DNA of 64,000 nucleotides from an uncultured Bacteroidales bacterium (GTDB lineage: Bacteria > Bacteroidota > Bacteroidia > Bacteroidales > Porphyromonadaceae). Below are positions 27,690 to 36,088 of the stretch, piece by piece (position 1 is the first letter of the stretch; every line of letters begins with the position of its first letter). Under the pieces are notes generated by a model. It made no database searches. It was not told the DNA's origin and saw only the letters and a program-made list of their open reading frames with translations. The position numbers were made by a program, and so were the translations under genes. The DNA is taken from NCBI GenBank assembly GCA_947290775.1, contig CAMYPM010000003.1:62001-126000 (forward strand). Direction: 5' to 3'.

Positions 27690-27697
27690 TATCTTTG
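27690..27697 (+). promoter_or_regulatory. -7 box for tRNA-Ala
   Basis: TATCTTTG fits TAnnTTTG, 31 nt before the mature tRNA 5' end. The opposing sufS promoter lies within its expected -33 region. Confidence 0.65.
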
Positions 27698-27728
27698 CAG
27701 CGCACGCAACGAAAGTGGCGTGTCGCAA

Positions 27729-27802
27729 GGGGCGTTAGCTCATCTGGCTAGAGCGCGACACTGGCAGTGTCGAGGTGATCGGTTCGAGTCCGATACGCTC
27801 CA
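27729..27802 (+). tRNA. tRNA-Ala (GGC)
   Basis: Acceptor stem GGGGCGT with ACGCTCC (one G-T pair), D arm GCTC/GAGC, anticodon stem CGACA/TGTCG around loop CTGGCAG with anticodon GGC at 27763-27765, T arm ATCGG-TTCGAGT-CCGAT, discriminator A. CCA is not encoded. No strong terminator hairpin follows, only a T/C-rich stretch. Confidence 0.96.
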
Positions 27803-27833
27803 CTCCTTTTCTCATTACTGTTTTTATTCCCTA

Positions 27834-30800
27834 TTATCTTTTCCGCTGTTTACTTCGCTGCTGAGCTCTGCGTTCTTTCTCGCGTTGCCGTTGCTGCTCT
27901 TTGCGTAATCGCTCTTTCTTTTCTCTTTCCTTTTTACGTGCTTTAAGCTGCTCTTCACGCTCTTTTTTTGCTCTCTTCAGGGCCTCCTGACGCTCCCTTT
28001 TCGCTTTTCGTTCCGCTTTTATACGCTCTTGACGTAGCTTGCGTACATCTTCATATTTAATAGGAGTTTCGGCTATGGTAGTGCTATCAGTGAGCATAAT
28101 AGCACTATCTACTATAGCACTATCTACTATAGCACTATCCACCACTCCTGTGGAAATAGTTACGGAGTCTACGGGGAGAGGGAGTTTTTTATTTCTTGAG
28201 GTGGTAGAGTCCTGGGGTAGTGGAAGCGGTTCAATCGGCTTAACTTCCTTGTGAACCTCATTAGGCTGATCAGGTAATTCTCTAACTGTATCTTTTGGCC
28301 TATCTGTAGTAGGCTCTGCGTTACTATTTCCTTCCTCTTTGAGGATTCGCTGTTCGGCATAATGCTCTAACGGGATAGCCGCTTCCGGTAGGGAGGTAAT
28401 TAGTGTATCGGCTAAATAGTTAATGTAATGTGGTAGAGAAAGTCCCGCTTTAATCTTTTGCAGATTATCCTCACTGATGGGAAGCAATAGGGCATTATCG
28501 GACAACTCTTTCATGAAACCGTCCGGAGAGTAGGCTTTACGCATATAGCTTCTCATAATCGTCTTATCAGGTATAGGAGCTATATCAATGAGAAGATAGT
28601 CGGCATGCTCCTCAAGCTTTAAGTCCATTATATAATCTGTATAATGCGCAAAATTGAATGTAGCAATAGTAAATAGAAGGGCATTACGCTCAATCTCTGG
28701 TGAAGCTATGAGTAATGCATGGTACTTATCGGTTTCAAATGAGTGGGAGAAAGTAAGACTATCCACTGCAAACTCATTATCTCCGGTGCCAAAGATTGAT
28801 GAGTAGTCTAACCCTGAGTAGCCTCCGGGAACCAACGTTCGTCCGGCTTTAAGTCCGGCAAGCATTTCTTGAGCTATGAGTGCAGTTTCGTCCTTACTGT
28901 ACTCACTAACGAGAGCCGTTAGCTTCTCTGAAAAGTTATTTGCATTTCCTTTTAAGGCATAGGCAAGTCCTTGTAAAAATAGCGCCTTGGGTTTTAGTTC
29001 AGTTAATGGATATGTGCTTATCAATGAGTCGAGAGTCGTTAGTACAGAAGAGGCATCTCCTCGGAAATAGGCATCGTAAGCATGTTGATAGAGCTCATTC
29101 TCTCTATCTTCTTGTTGCTTGAGAGAGAGAAGGTAATCAGGACTCGCTACTTTTTTAGTCAGTACTTCGTTGGGGTAGTACTTGATCATCATATTGCGCC
29201 ACTTCATCGCTTCCTCCGCTTTATTGATTCGCTCGCAAATCATATAAAGAGTATAATAAACTCGGAATCGATTTTCATAATCCGGATAACGCCTGAGCAG
29301 GTCTTCATAAGTGTGTATAGCCGGTTCAAAGAGCTCCATTTCCTCGTTTAGGATAGCACCTGCCTCGGATAGATCTTTTTGTATAATAGCATCACTTGCC
29401 GTAATAGCCTCTTCCGAAAAAGGAAGCTGTGCAAGGTAGTACTCTCGTTTTGTTGGGTCTTGTGAGGCTTCTTGCTCTTCCTCTGTAGGGGTATTGCTAA
29501 CCTCTGTAGCTGTACTGTCATCTCCTTGAGTAGGCTGTGAAGTGCTTTCCAGTGTAGAGAAGCCCTTCCCGGGTACCAGCTGCTTATTACGTCGCTGCCA
29601 ATCATCTTCTAATGCACGGCTTCCCCATTTCTTTTTGAATAGGGTCTTTCCTCTTTCGATTAGTTGAGGATTGTAGAAATAGAATGAATTATCATTGATT
29701 GTACCGGCAGGAGGGAGGATTTCCTCGGTACCCCTCTCTCCCATCTGTTCATTGAAGCTTTGCGAACGTGATTGTTGCTCTTCCATTTGGGCCGTTCGCT
29801 TAGACTCACGCTGTTCCTTTTTGTATGCAGTAATGGCACTGTCAATGATGCGAAAGCGCTCTTGCTCCGGCATAGAAGCTAAAGAGCGCAAACTATCCTG
29901 CTCCCTTACACTGCGAAAGTGTATCGCGAGCTTATCAAGCTGTTTGCTTAGCGTTGAGAGCGTGTCATAACGTTCAAAGTTATGATCCAGAGCTCCCATT
30001 CCTAAAGAAAGCATCTCTTGGGCTGCGATAAAGTCATTTTGTGCTAAATATATCTCTGCTAAAGTAATTGCATTGAGTGCGTAAGCGTGCTTTTGTTCGG
30101 TACTATGTTCTATTCCAAAGGAAAAAGCTTCGATCGCTTTAATGGTATCTCTTGCTTCAAGCAGAAGCATTCCTTTCGTATAAGATACTCTGTCGACAAC
30201 TGTTTTATAGCGCCCATTGTGCTGCATACTCTTCAGCTGGCGAAGGGCATTCTGTTTGTTCGATGCCGCATCAATACCGATTATATTCAGTCGGGCGGCT
30301 ACCTCGGCTTCGAAAGGAGGAGCAGCGGAAATAACCTTCTTGAAGGAGTGCTTTGCCTCACTATTTCGTCCGCACTCTTGCTGTATTTGTCCCAATAGGA
30401 AGCGCAGTCGTATTCGGGTGAGCTTATCCTTCTCATATTTGATTGCACGTTTCAGCGGTTCTATTGCCTCTGAAGGATCGTCCTTAGTAAGGGCTACATC
30501 TGCCAATGCCTTTGCATACAGCCCTTTTTGCTTTCGAGTATCCTCCGATGATACTGTCGCAAGGGTGCGCTCTGCATCCGGCACCCAACCTAATGCAATA
30601 TAACATCGAGACTGCCAAAGACGTGCTATGGCACGAATATTCGGTTCGTCTCGATACAAACGAGCCATATAGGAAAAGGTAGCCATAGCATCTAAGAAGT
30701 CCCCATTGTAGTACTGAGACTTACCTACCAGTATCCAAGCATTGTAGATAAATGTATTGTATTCTTTCTTTCGATAAAAAGCTGTATTAGCTTGTCTTTT

Positions 30801-31148
30801 ACCTCTCGGTTGCTTAGGCTTTGTACGAATAGAGTGCATACGTATAGCCTTTCTGCCCTTCTCTAAAGCCCCATCAAAGGCTCCTCCCGAAGTGGTTTTC
30901 TCCTCTGCGGCTTTAGTTTGCAGGGGTTCCATAGAGAGACGCTCTGTATAGGTTTCGTTGTAGTTCTGAAGAAGTGTCGTGTAGCTTTGATCGAAGGCGG
31001 TTGCTCCATTGTAGTAAACGTTATAGCGTGTAGTGAAGTTATGATAGAAACGAGTTGAAGCAGTGTTATTTTGTACAGAGCAACCTATGCCGAATGAGAG
31101 CAGCAAAATAAACAACAGAGAGAAAGCAAGGTAGGCTAAATGTTTCAT
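27834..31148 (-). CDS. porW: T9SS-associated TPR lipoprotein, PorW/SprE family
   Basis: A 1104-residue lipoprotein (lipobox Cys at residue 23) needed in relatives for type IX secretion and, in gliding species, motility. The mature start TRFYHNFTTRYNVYYNG is typical of SprE/PorW. Many TPR-like helices span ~100-400 and ~600-800. The central block SFYFYNPQL ... KKKWGSRALEDDW is the other family signature. The last ~75 residues are a Lys/Arg/Glu-rich helical tail, preceded by three VDSAI repeats. It is last in a probable aroA-Cys-protein-porW operon (6-nt gap). It fits the T9SS cargo at the start of the window. Longer than the ~870-residue SprE that I know of. Confidence 0.87.
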   Translation of the reverse strand: MKHLAYLAFSLLFILLLSFGIGCSVQNNTASTRFYHNFTTRYNVYYNGATAFDQSYTTLLQNYNETYTERLSMEPLQTKAAEEKTTSGGAFDGALEKGRKAIRMHSIRTKPKQPRGKRQANTAFYRKKEYNTFIYNAWILVGKSQYYNGDFLDAMATFSYMARLYRDEPNIRAIARLWQSRCYIALGWVPDAERTLATVSSEDTRKQKGLYAKALADVALTKDDPSEAIEPLKRAIKYEKDKLTRIRLRFLLGQIQQECGRNSEAKHSFKKVISAAPPFEAEVAARLNIIGIDAASNKQNALRQLKSMQHNGRYKTVVDRVSYTKGMLLLEARDTIKAIEAFSFGIEHSTEQKHAYALNAITLAEIYLAQNDFIAAQEMLSLGMGALDHNFERYDTLSTLSKQLDKLAIHFRSVREQDSLRSLASMPEQERFRIIDSAITAYKKEQRESKRTAQMEEQQSRSQSFNEQMGERGTEEILPPAGTINDNSFYFYNPQLIERGKTLFKKKWGSRALEDDWQRRNKQLVPGKGFSTLESTSQPTQGDDSTATEVSNTPTEEEQEASQDPTKREYYLAQLPFSEEAITASDAIIQKDLSEAGAILNEEMELFEPAIHTYEDLLRRYPDYENRFRVYYTLYMICERINKAEEAMKWRNMMIKYYPNEVLTKKVASPDYLLSLKQQEDRENELYQHAYDAYFRGDASSVLTTLDSLISTYPLTELKPKALFLQGLAYALKGNANNFSEKLTALVSEYSKDETALIAQEMLAGLKAGRTLVPGGYSGLDYSSIFGTGDNEFAVDSLTFSHSFETDKYHALLIASPEIERNALLFTIATFNFAHYTDYIMDLKLEEHADYLLIDIAPIPDKTIMRSYMRKAYSPDGFMKELSDNALLLPISEDNLQKIKAGLSLPHYINYLADTLITSLPEAAIPLEHYAEQRILKEEGNSNAEPTTDRPKDTVRELPDQPNEVHKEVKPIEPLPLPQDSTTSRNKKLPLPVDSVTISTGVVDSAIVDSAIVDSAIMLTDSTTIAETPIKYEDVRKLRQERIKAERKAKRERQEALKRAKKEREEQLKARKKEREKKERLRKEQQRQREKERRAQQRSKQRKR
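28101..28145. repeat. Three 15-bp tandem repeats inside porW
   Basis: AGCACTATCTACTAT occurs twice, then a third unit with changes. On the coding strand it encodes VDSAI three times, in frame, in the linker before the basic tail. Confidence 0.8.
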
Positions 31149-31154
31149 CTCGCA

Positions 31155-31598
31155 CTATAGCTCCGTTTGAGTCGCCTTTTCTATCGTTGTCTTAAGTTGT
31201 ATGGGAAGCGCAATGCCCCTTTTGGATATACTAGCCAGCCAGTCAAGCCTCTCCTCTGGTCGTAGAGTTTCAAATACCTCACGAAACTCCTCGGCCTCTT
31301 CATCTTTGTATTGGGTAGAGGTACGTCCTTTGTATAGATCTAACTCCTCATCATCATAGTACACGATGTTGGATTTCTTTATTGGCTTGTGGTGCTCCGT
31401 GCAACAATCTCCCCCTACACAAGTAGAGCAGGGCGTTGAGGGAGTTGGCTTTTGTCCCCACGATTCAATACTTTCGTCAAGGTCGTGGAGATGCAAGGTG
31501 CGTTGTCCTCTCCGCTTGGCTTTAACTTGCCAGTAGTAGATGAACAGTGCTAATAGCACAATACCGGGCAAGAAGGTAATAAGACTCTTCCAAATCAT
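31155..31598 (-). CDS. Small Cys-rich membrane protein of unknown function
   Basis: I do not recognise a family with certainty. The 147-residue product has one N-terminal membrane segment (~7-24), a basic stretch (KAKRRGQR), then a cysteine cluster (CSTC-x3-DCC-x2-H-H, residues ~57-69) that could bind a metal or a Fe-S cluster. An acidic C-terminal domain (~75-147) follows. It lies 23 nt after aroA and 6 nt before porW, so it is probably cotranscribed with porW. A link to T9SS is possible from position only. Confidence 0.75.
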   Translation of the reverse strand: MIWKSLITFLPGIVLLALFIYYWQVKAKRRGQRTLHLHDLDESIESWGQKPTPSTPCSTCVGGDCCTEHHKPIKKSNIVYYDDEELDLYKGRTSTQYKDEEAEEFREVFETLRPEERLDWLASISKRGIALPIQLKTTIEKATQTEL

Positions 31599-31621
31599 GT
31601 TTCAAAGTTAATCAATTGAGG

Positions 31622-32920
31622 CTATGTAGTAAAGCCAACTTGTCGGGCTATTGTATAAAAAGAGAGGAAACTCTTGCTCACAACTTCAGGTTCAAGGATA
31701 ATAGTCTCTCTTTCGGTAGCTACCGTGAGGATAGTTGCTGCCATAGCGATGCGGTGATCGCCTATAGGATCAATATGAATCGGACCTTTTGGCGCACTCC
31801 ATTGACCTTCGAAGCTAAGGCTGTCCGAGTCGTGCGTCACTTTGTAGCCGAATGCAGCGGCTAAGTCCACAAGGCTCTCAAATCGATCACTTTCTTTGTG
31901 TGCGAGCCGTGTTAATCCAGAGAGTTTAAACTGCTTATGCTGACCTAATAGGGCAGCTAAATAGGCAGGCGCTAAGTCGGGGCATTCATCCAACTGAAAC
32001 TGCAGTTTACTTGCTATAGGTAGTTCTCTATCGCGCTGTAGGAGTATGCCATCCTTTCCGAAAATAGTTACTACGCCCAGTTGGTAGAAATCGTATGCAA
32101 TTCGTTTATCCCCCTGAAGATCACCGCACTTGTAGCCCTCCAATAGTAGAGTAGTAGGGCCCTTTTCTTGAGCTACCCATCCGTATAGATAGGAGGCTGC
32201 AGACCAGTCTCGCTCCGGACAGAGGAGCATTTGTCGTAGTGTTACAGCATTGTAGGATGAAGGCTGAATGATCAGGCCGCTACTCCCTTCTTTTATTTTT
32301 CCTCCTGCTTTGCACATAAGAGCTTGGGTTAAAGCTAAATAGCTGCCTGATAGAGCTTCCGTAGGCTGAGAGAGGGTAAGCGATTCGGATAAGTAGGGGG
32401 CGATAAGCAAGATTGCAGAGCGGAACTGGCTTGTATCACGGTCTATTTCATCGTCCAATACCCCTCCGCTGAGTGGCTTTTTTGCAGGAAATACGGTTAC
32501 TTCGATTCCTTTGTCTGATTTATGCCAATGAATACAGGCACCCCATTCATTGAGTTGGTTAATTAGGGGAAGAATGGGTCTTTGTGCAAGTCTGCCGCTT
32601 GTCTCAAAATGGATAGGTCGATTCGTTTTCAGAGAAGCAATGGCTATCATAAAGCGCCAAACAGCCCCTGATGCACCTACAAATATGGTGTTACTTTCTC
32701 CATCAAGTAGAGACAGTACTGCTTGTTGCATCAGAGCTACGTCATCGCAACCTTTCAGGCCGGGAGACCATTCTCTGAGGGAAGAAATAGAGCCTTCCAA
32801 AGCCATCATGCCCATTACGCGAATGAGATAGCTTTTGCTATAGGGCATAGAGGAAATAAAGATTGGAACTTCTATGCAACACTGCCTTTTCTTATATTGA
32901 GTGGGCAACTTATACTTCAT
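31622..32920 (-). CDS. aroA: EPSP synthase (3-phosphoshikimate 1-carboxyvinyltransferase)
   Basis: A 432-residue enzyme joining phosphoenolpyruvate to shikimate 3-phosphate. Recognisable family sites: SKS (residues 28-30), GASGAVWRF near 80 (for the usual N-S-G-T/A), SQFRSAILL near 165, DECPDLAPAYLA near 312, RLAHKESDR near 340 and DHRIAMAA near 390. It is divergent from the common forms at the first two motifs, as in other Bacteroidota. First gene of the run to porW; no consensus -7 box found upstream. AroK is at 13351-13902. Confidence 0.9.
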   Translation of the reverse strand: MKYKLPTQYKKRQCCIEVPIFISSMPYSKSYLIRVMGMMALEGSISSLREWSPGLKGCDDVALMQQAVLSLLDGESNTIFVGASGAVWRFMIAIASLKTNRPIHFETSGRLAQRPILPLINQLNEWGACIHWHKSDKGIEVTVFPAKKPLSGGVLDDEIDRDTSQFRSAILLIAPYLSESLTLSQPTEALSGSYLALTQALMCKAGGKIKEGSSGLIIQPSSYNAVTLRQMLLCPERDWSAASYLYGWVAQEKGPTTLLLEGYKCGDLQGDKRIAYDFYQLGVVTIFGKDGILLQRDRELPIASKLQFQLDECPDLAPAYLAALLGQHKQFKLSGLTRLAHKESDRFESLVDLAAAFGYKVTHDSDSLSFEGQWSAPKGPIHIDPIGDHRIAMAATILTVATERETIILEPEVVSKSFLSFYTIARQVGFTT

Positions 32921-33007
32921 ATTTACATTCCCTAATGCTTAGTCTTATAACGGATGAATAGGGTCGTTTGTTGTAACTAAGTTGTCTACGAGGTAGCAAA
33001 ATAATAT

Positions 33008-33117
33008 CGTGACCAAACGAAAATTACATCACGTAGAAAAAAATTTTTCTACGTGAACAAAAAGATTTTTCATCACGAAGAAAAATTTTTTTGTACGTGA
33101 CCTAATTTGGCCGAGTA
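33008..33117. repeat. 22-bp-pitch array F, five units, CACG/CGTG type
   Basis: Units start at 33008, 33030, 33052, 33074 and 33096, with first bases CGTGACC, CACGTAG, CGTGAAC, CACGAAG and CGTGACC, so boundaries alternate between CGTG and CACG every 22 bp. Between boundaries lie runs of A then T; 33030-33055 is a perfect palindrome except at its centre. The array lies in the 373-bp gap between crcB and aroA, ~88 bp before the aroA start. The rest of the gap holds only the crcB terminator. Confidence 0.75.
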
Positions 33118-33226
33118 CAGAGGAGATTGAAGTATCACCTAATTTGGAGCCGTCTACAAATAGGAAAGACGTATAATAGAGTGGAGTGGTTTCGTGATAG
33201 GCTGAGCGTGTATTCTCCCCTCCTTC

Positions 33227-33263
33227 AAAAAAAGAGAGGGAGCCACTTACGTAGTACCCTCTC
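33227..33263 (-). terminator. Terminator of the TonB receptor-crcB unit
   Basis: On the minus strand GAGAGGG (33263-33257) pairs with CCCTCTC (33240-33234), followed by seven T's. Confidence 0.8.
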
Positions 33264-33293
33264 TAAGTATAAATGCAATTTCGATACAGAAAG

Positions 33294-33671
33294 TCAAGTC
33301 CGAAGGTTTGAGGCTAAATGAATCGCCAATCCCAATGCAAGAAAACTCAATGTTAAGGACAAGAAGACATATCCTAAAGCTTGTAGCCAAGCGCCATTCT
33401 TTAGAAGTGTAACTGTGTCCATTGAGAATGTACTGAAAGTGGTGAATCCCCCACACAGACCCACAGCGAGTAGAAGTCGTATAGAGTTATCTCGGTGAAT
33501 AGGTGCCGAATAGCGTGTCGCAATCCAACCCAGAAGAAATGATCCTACAACATTAACCAACAAAGTAGCAGTCCGACCATGCCATCCCAAGCTACCTGCA
33601 ACTGCCGTTACTCCGTAGCGCAACAAGGCACCTACACCTCCTCCAATGAAAACGAATAGTATCGAGAGCAT
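33294..33671 (-). CDS. crcB: Fluoride channel CrcB/Fluc
   Basis: A 125-residue membrane protein with four helices that exports fluoride as a dimer. Family motifs: GGGVGALLRYG at ~9-19, NVVGSFLLGW near 40, and GGFTTFSTFSMDT near 75 with the conserved Phe/Thr/Ser of the pore. It starts 9 nt after the TonB receptor stop and is followed by a terminator, so the two look cotranscribed. I found no fluoride riboswitch in front of either gene. Confidence 0.95.
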   Translation of the reverse strand: MLSILFVFIGGGVGALLRYGVTAVAGSLGWHGRTATLLVNVVGSFLLGWIATRYSAPIHRDNSIRLLLAVGLCGGFTTFSTFSMDTVTLLKNGAWLQALGYVFLSLTLSFLALGLAIHLASNLRT

Positions 33672-33680
33672 TTAGTTAGC

Positions 33681-35987
33681 TTACTTCCAAGGCGTATAAG
33701 TAAGCGTACACTCTATGCGACGCGGAGCAATAGACTGGAATAAGTTCCGTCCTAAAGAAGAGAAGAGGAAAGCGCGGCGCTCATTGTTGGTGATGTTACG
33801 TATGCACGCACTTAATGTGAAATGCCCCTTAGTCACGGAGGCTTGTGCTCCGAGGACTACATTAAAAGGTTCTTTGAGATCCTCTTTCGTACTCCAATAG
33901 ATAGAGCCGGTGCCATTTAAATCTGCTCCAATGCTCCAACTGCTGATAAAGGCACTTGGCTTAAGTCTGTGCGTATAGTTAGCGCGTAGCGAAAGGGTAT
34001 GTGCAGGTACATATGGAATTTTCACTTCGTAGGCTGGATTAGACTCTCTCTCCGGAATGCGTAAGCGAGCGTGGGTGTAGCCATAATCAGCAGCCAACAA
34101 TAAAGAGGATATAGGCTTGTACACCAAACTTACTTCTGCACCAAGATATTTCCCCGTTCCATAGTTAGTCTGCTGTCTACCAAGGCCTGAGGCCACAAAG
34201 TCGGTAAGCTGTAGATCTGACGTACGAGTAGCAAAGAGTGCCACATCAAATTGTAAGCGTTTGTTGAATAGGAGACTATTGAATCCAAGTTCTAGGTTAT
34301 TGCTCCGTTCTGGCTTGTAGCTCAAGCGTTCACTCAGATCCGGCTGTGGGGCTGCAGGTTTATGCATTAGTGCAGATACAATATCGGTCACTTGTCGCCC
34401 TTGTAACACTTCAGCAAAGGCCTGTTCGTTGTAGCCACCGGCTTTATATCCTTGTGAATAGGAGAAGTAGGTCGTCACATTCGGAGTACAGCTATACTGA
34501 AGAGCAACCTTAGGCGAGCCCTGTACGAATGTTCGATGCAGCTTGCCGTTTAGCTGAGTTGGGGCTGAAAAGGGCTTTTTATTACCATCCTTATCTACGA
34601 GATCAAATGAAAGCGCCATGCCCGTGTCGTAGTCTAAGGCTAAGCGATCAATTCCAAGATGCATACCTAAGGTTAAGGTTAGACCACGAAGGGTAAAGAG
34701 ATCATTGAGTGCATATTGTGCATAGATAGATCCGCCTAACTCAGGCTTTTTAAAAGAAAGGTCCACTCCCTGTGGTGCATCGGTGCGCAGTACTAAGCGA
34801 GCAGGCATTGGCAGCTTATCATTCAGTTTATTAAACTGAGGAGCAAACATACCTTTCAAAGCATCTATTCCAAATGTGATGGGAGAATTAAGATCTACCC
34901 CTTTGTAATAGGCAAATGCGCCTGTGGATAACTGATGTCGGTTGTCCTTACTGTGCCACTTGAAAAGGGCTTCAGCTGTAGTGGCAAAAGCCTTTTGACG
35001 CTGTTGAACCGTAAATAAATTCCGAGGAGAGTAGTCTTGGTCCATCTGCATCTTATCCGTAAGATACTCGCCACTTAATGCTAAGTTGAAAGAGGTCTGC
35101 TCACGTTGACGAAGCCATAGCAAACGCATTGAAGCTATACCACGCTCATAATTGGAGGGAGCATTGAGTGCAAGTGGTTCCATAACATCCTTTTCTGCAT
35201 TGTAGGGACGATATGGGAAGGCGCCTTGATCCACCCAATTGCCATAGAGCTGAAAAGAGAGATTGTCAATTACATTGGGATGCCAGCCGACTTTTAATAA
35301 GATAGAGAGGTCTTTTTCAGAATCGGCAGGTTTACCTGTTACACTATTTGTCCAATACCCTTTACGAAAGCTTCCCTTGGTCGCTATACTGTGTGCAACT
35401 CGTGGGTTATATACAAAAGAAGTGGCAGTTTGAAAAGCAAAGAGCCCCGGATATCCACCGGTTATACTGTACTGCTCTAAACGACGATCAAAAGGCGAAT
35501 AGGTACGCACGTTAATAATACCTCCTAATGCATTGCGCCCATAAAGTGTGCCTTGAGGTCCACGGAGCACTTCTATTGAATGTATCATGGGAGTGGAAAA
35601 AAGCAGTCCATTGCGGTTCATCTGAGGAACTCCATCTACGTAGACTCCTATAGACTGTCCTCCATAACGTGAGCCGACTCCTCTAATATAAAAAGCACTT
35701 GAAGCCGCTGAGCCATATTCGGGAATATGAAGATTAGGGACTATAGCAGAAAGATCCCTTACATTACGAAAGCCACTCTGCTCCAGTACGGTGGGGTTTA
35801 TATAAGTACGTGCTGTGGGGAGTGAGCGCTCTGCATTCGTTTCTCGAGACGGAGATGTGACTACAACCTCACCAAGACGTACAGTAGCAAGAGAATCTCT
35901 CGTCTCGGCTGCGGATTGCGCATGAATGAGAGAAGGAGAGAAGCTACAAGCAATTGCTACGGTTAGTAGTTTTTCTAACTTGAACAT
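33681..35987 (-). CDS. TonB-dependent outer membrane receptor
   Basis: A 768-residue receptor. Signal peptide ~1-23; TonB-box-like stretch near 37-45 (LGEVVVTS); plug domain ~50-170 (FYIRGVGSRYGG, VLRGPQGTLYGRNALGGIINV); then a 22-strand barrel ending in an aromatic-rich strand with a basic/Trp C-terminus. It imports a ligand through the outer membrane with TonB energy. The layout suits a siderophore or small-molecule receptor rather than a SusC protein (no CarboxypepD_reg domain). Ligand not known. crcB follows in the same orientation. Confidence 0.93.
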   Translation of the reverse strand: MFKLEKLLTVAIACSFSPSLIHAQSAAETRDSLATVRLGEVVVTSPSRETNAERSLPTARTYINPTVLEQSGFRNVRDLSAIVPNLHIPEYGSAASSAFYIRGVGSRYGGQSIGVYVDGVPQMNRNGLLFSTPMIHSIEVLRGPQGTLYGRNALGGIINVRTYSPFDRRLEQYSITGGYPGLFAFQTATSFVYNPRVAHSIATKGSFRKGYWTNSVTGKPADSEKDLSILLKVGWHPNVIDNLSFQLYGNWVDQGAFPYRPYNAEKDVMEPLALNAPSNYERGIASMRLLWLRQREQTSFNLALSGEYLTDKMQMDQDYSPRNLFTVQQRQKAFATTAEALFKWHSKDNRHQLSTGAFAYYKGVDLNSPITFGIDALKGMFAPQFNKLNDKLPMPARLVLRTDAPQGVDLSFKKPELGGSIYAQYALNDLFTLRGLTLTLGMHLGIDRLALDYDTGMALSFDLVDKDGNKKPFSAPTQLNGKLHRTFVQGSPKVALQYSCTPNVTTYFSYSQGYKAGGYNEQAFAEVLQGRQVTDIVSALMHKPAAPQPDLSERLSYKPERSNNLELGFNSLLFNKRLQFDVALFATRTSDLQLTDFVASGLGRQQTNYGTGKYLGAEVSLVYKPISSLLLAADYGYTHARLRIPERESNPAYEVKIPYVPAHTLSLRANYTHRLKPSAFISSWSIGADLNGTGSIYWSTKEDLKEPFNVVLGAQASVTKGHFTLSACIRNITNNERRAFLFSSLGRNLFQSIAPRRIECTLTYTPWK

Positions 35988-36030
35988 TGTGTTTTTGATT
36001 ATATTTTAGGGATGAAAGTATGAGTGCCAA

Positions 36031-36063
36031 AAGAAGTCTGTACTGATTTAGTACAGACTTCTT
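36031..36063 (-). terminator. Terminator of pta-ackA
   Basis: A perfect 14-bp stem (AAGAAGTCTGTACT with AGTACAGACTTCTT) and 5-nt loop, 26 nt past the ackA stop. On the minus strand the stem ends in TTCTTTT. Confidence 0.8.
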
Positions 36064-36088
36064 AGTTGCTAACCAATGAGGCAAATGG

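Noticed and set aside
35988..36030. Fluoride riboswitch in front of the TonB receptor-crcB unit
   Set aside because: The leader is short and shows no crcB-motif conserved segments or pseudoknot.
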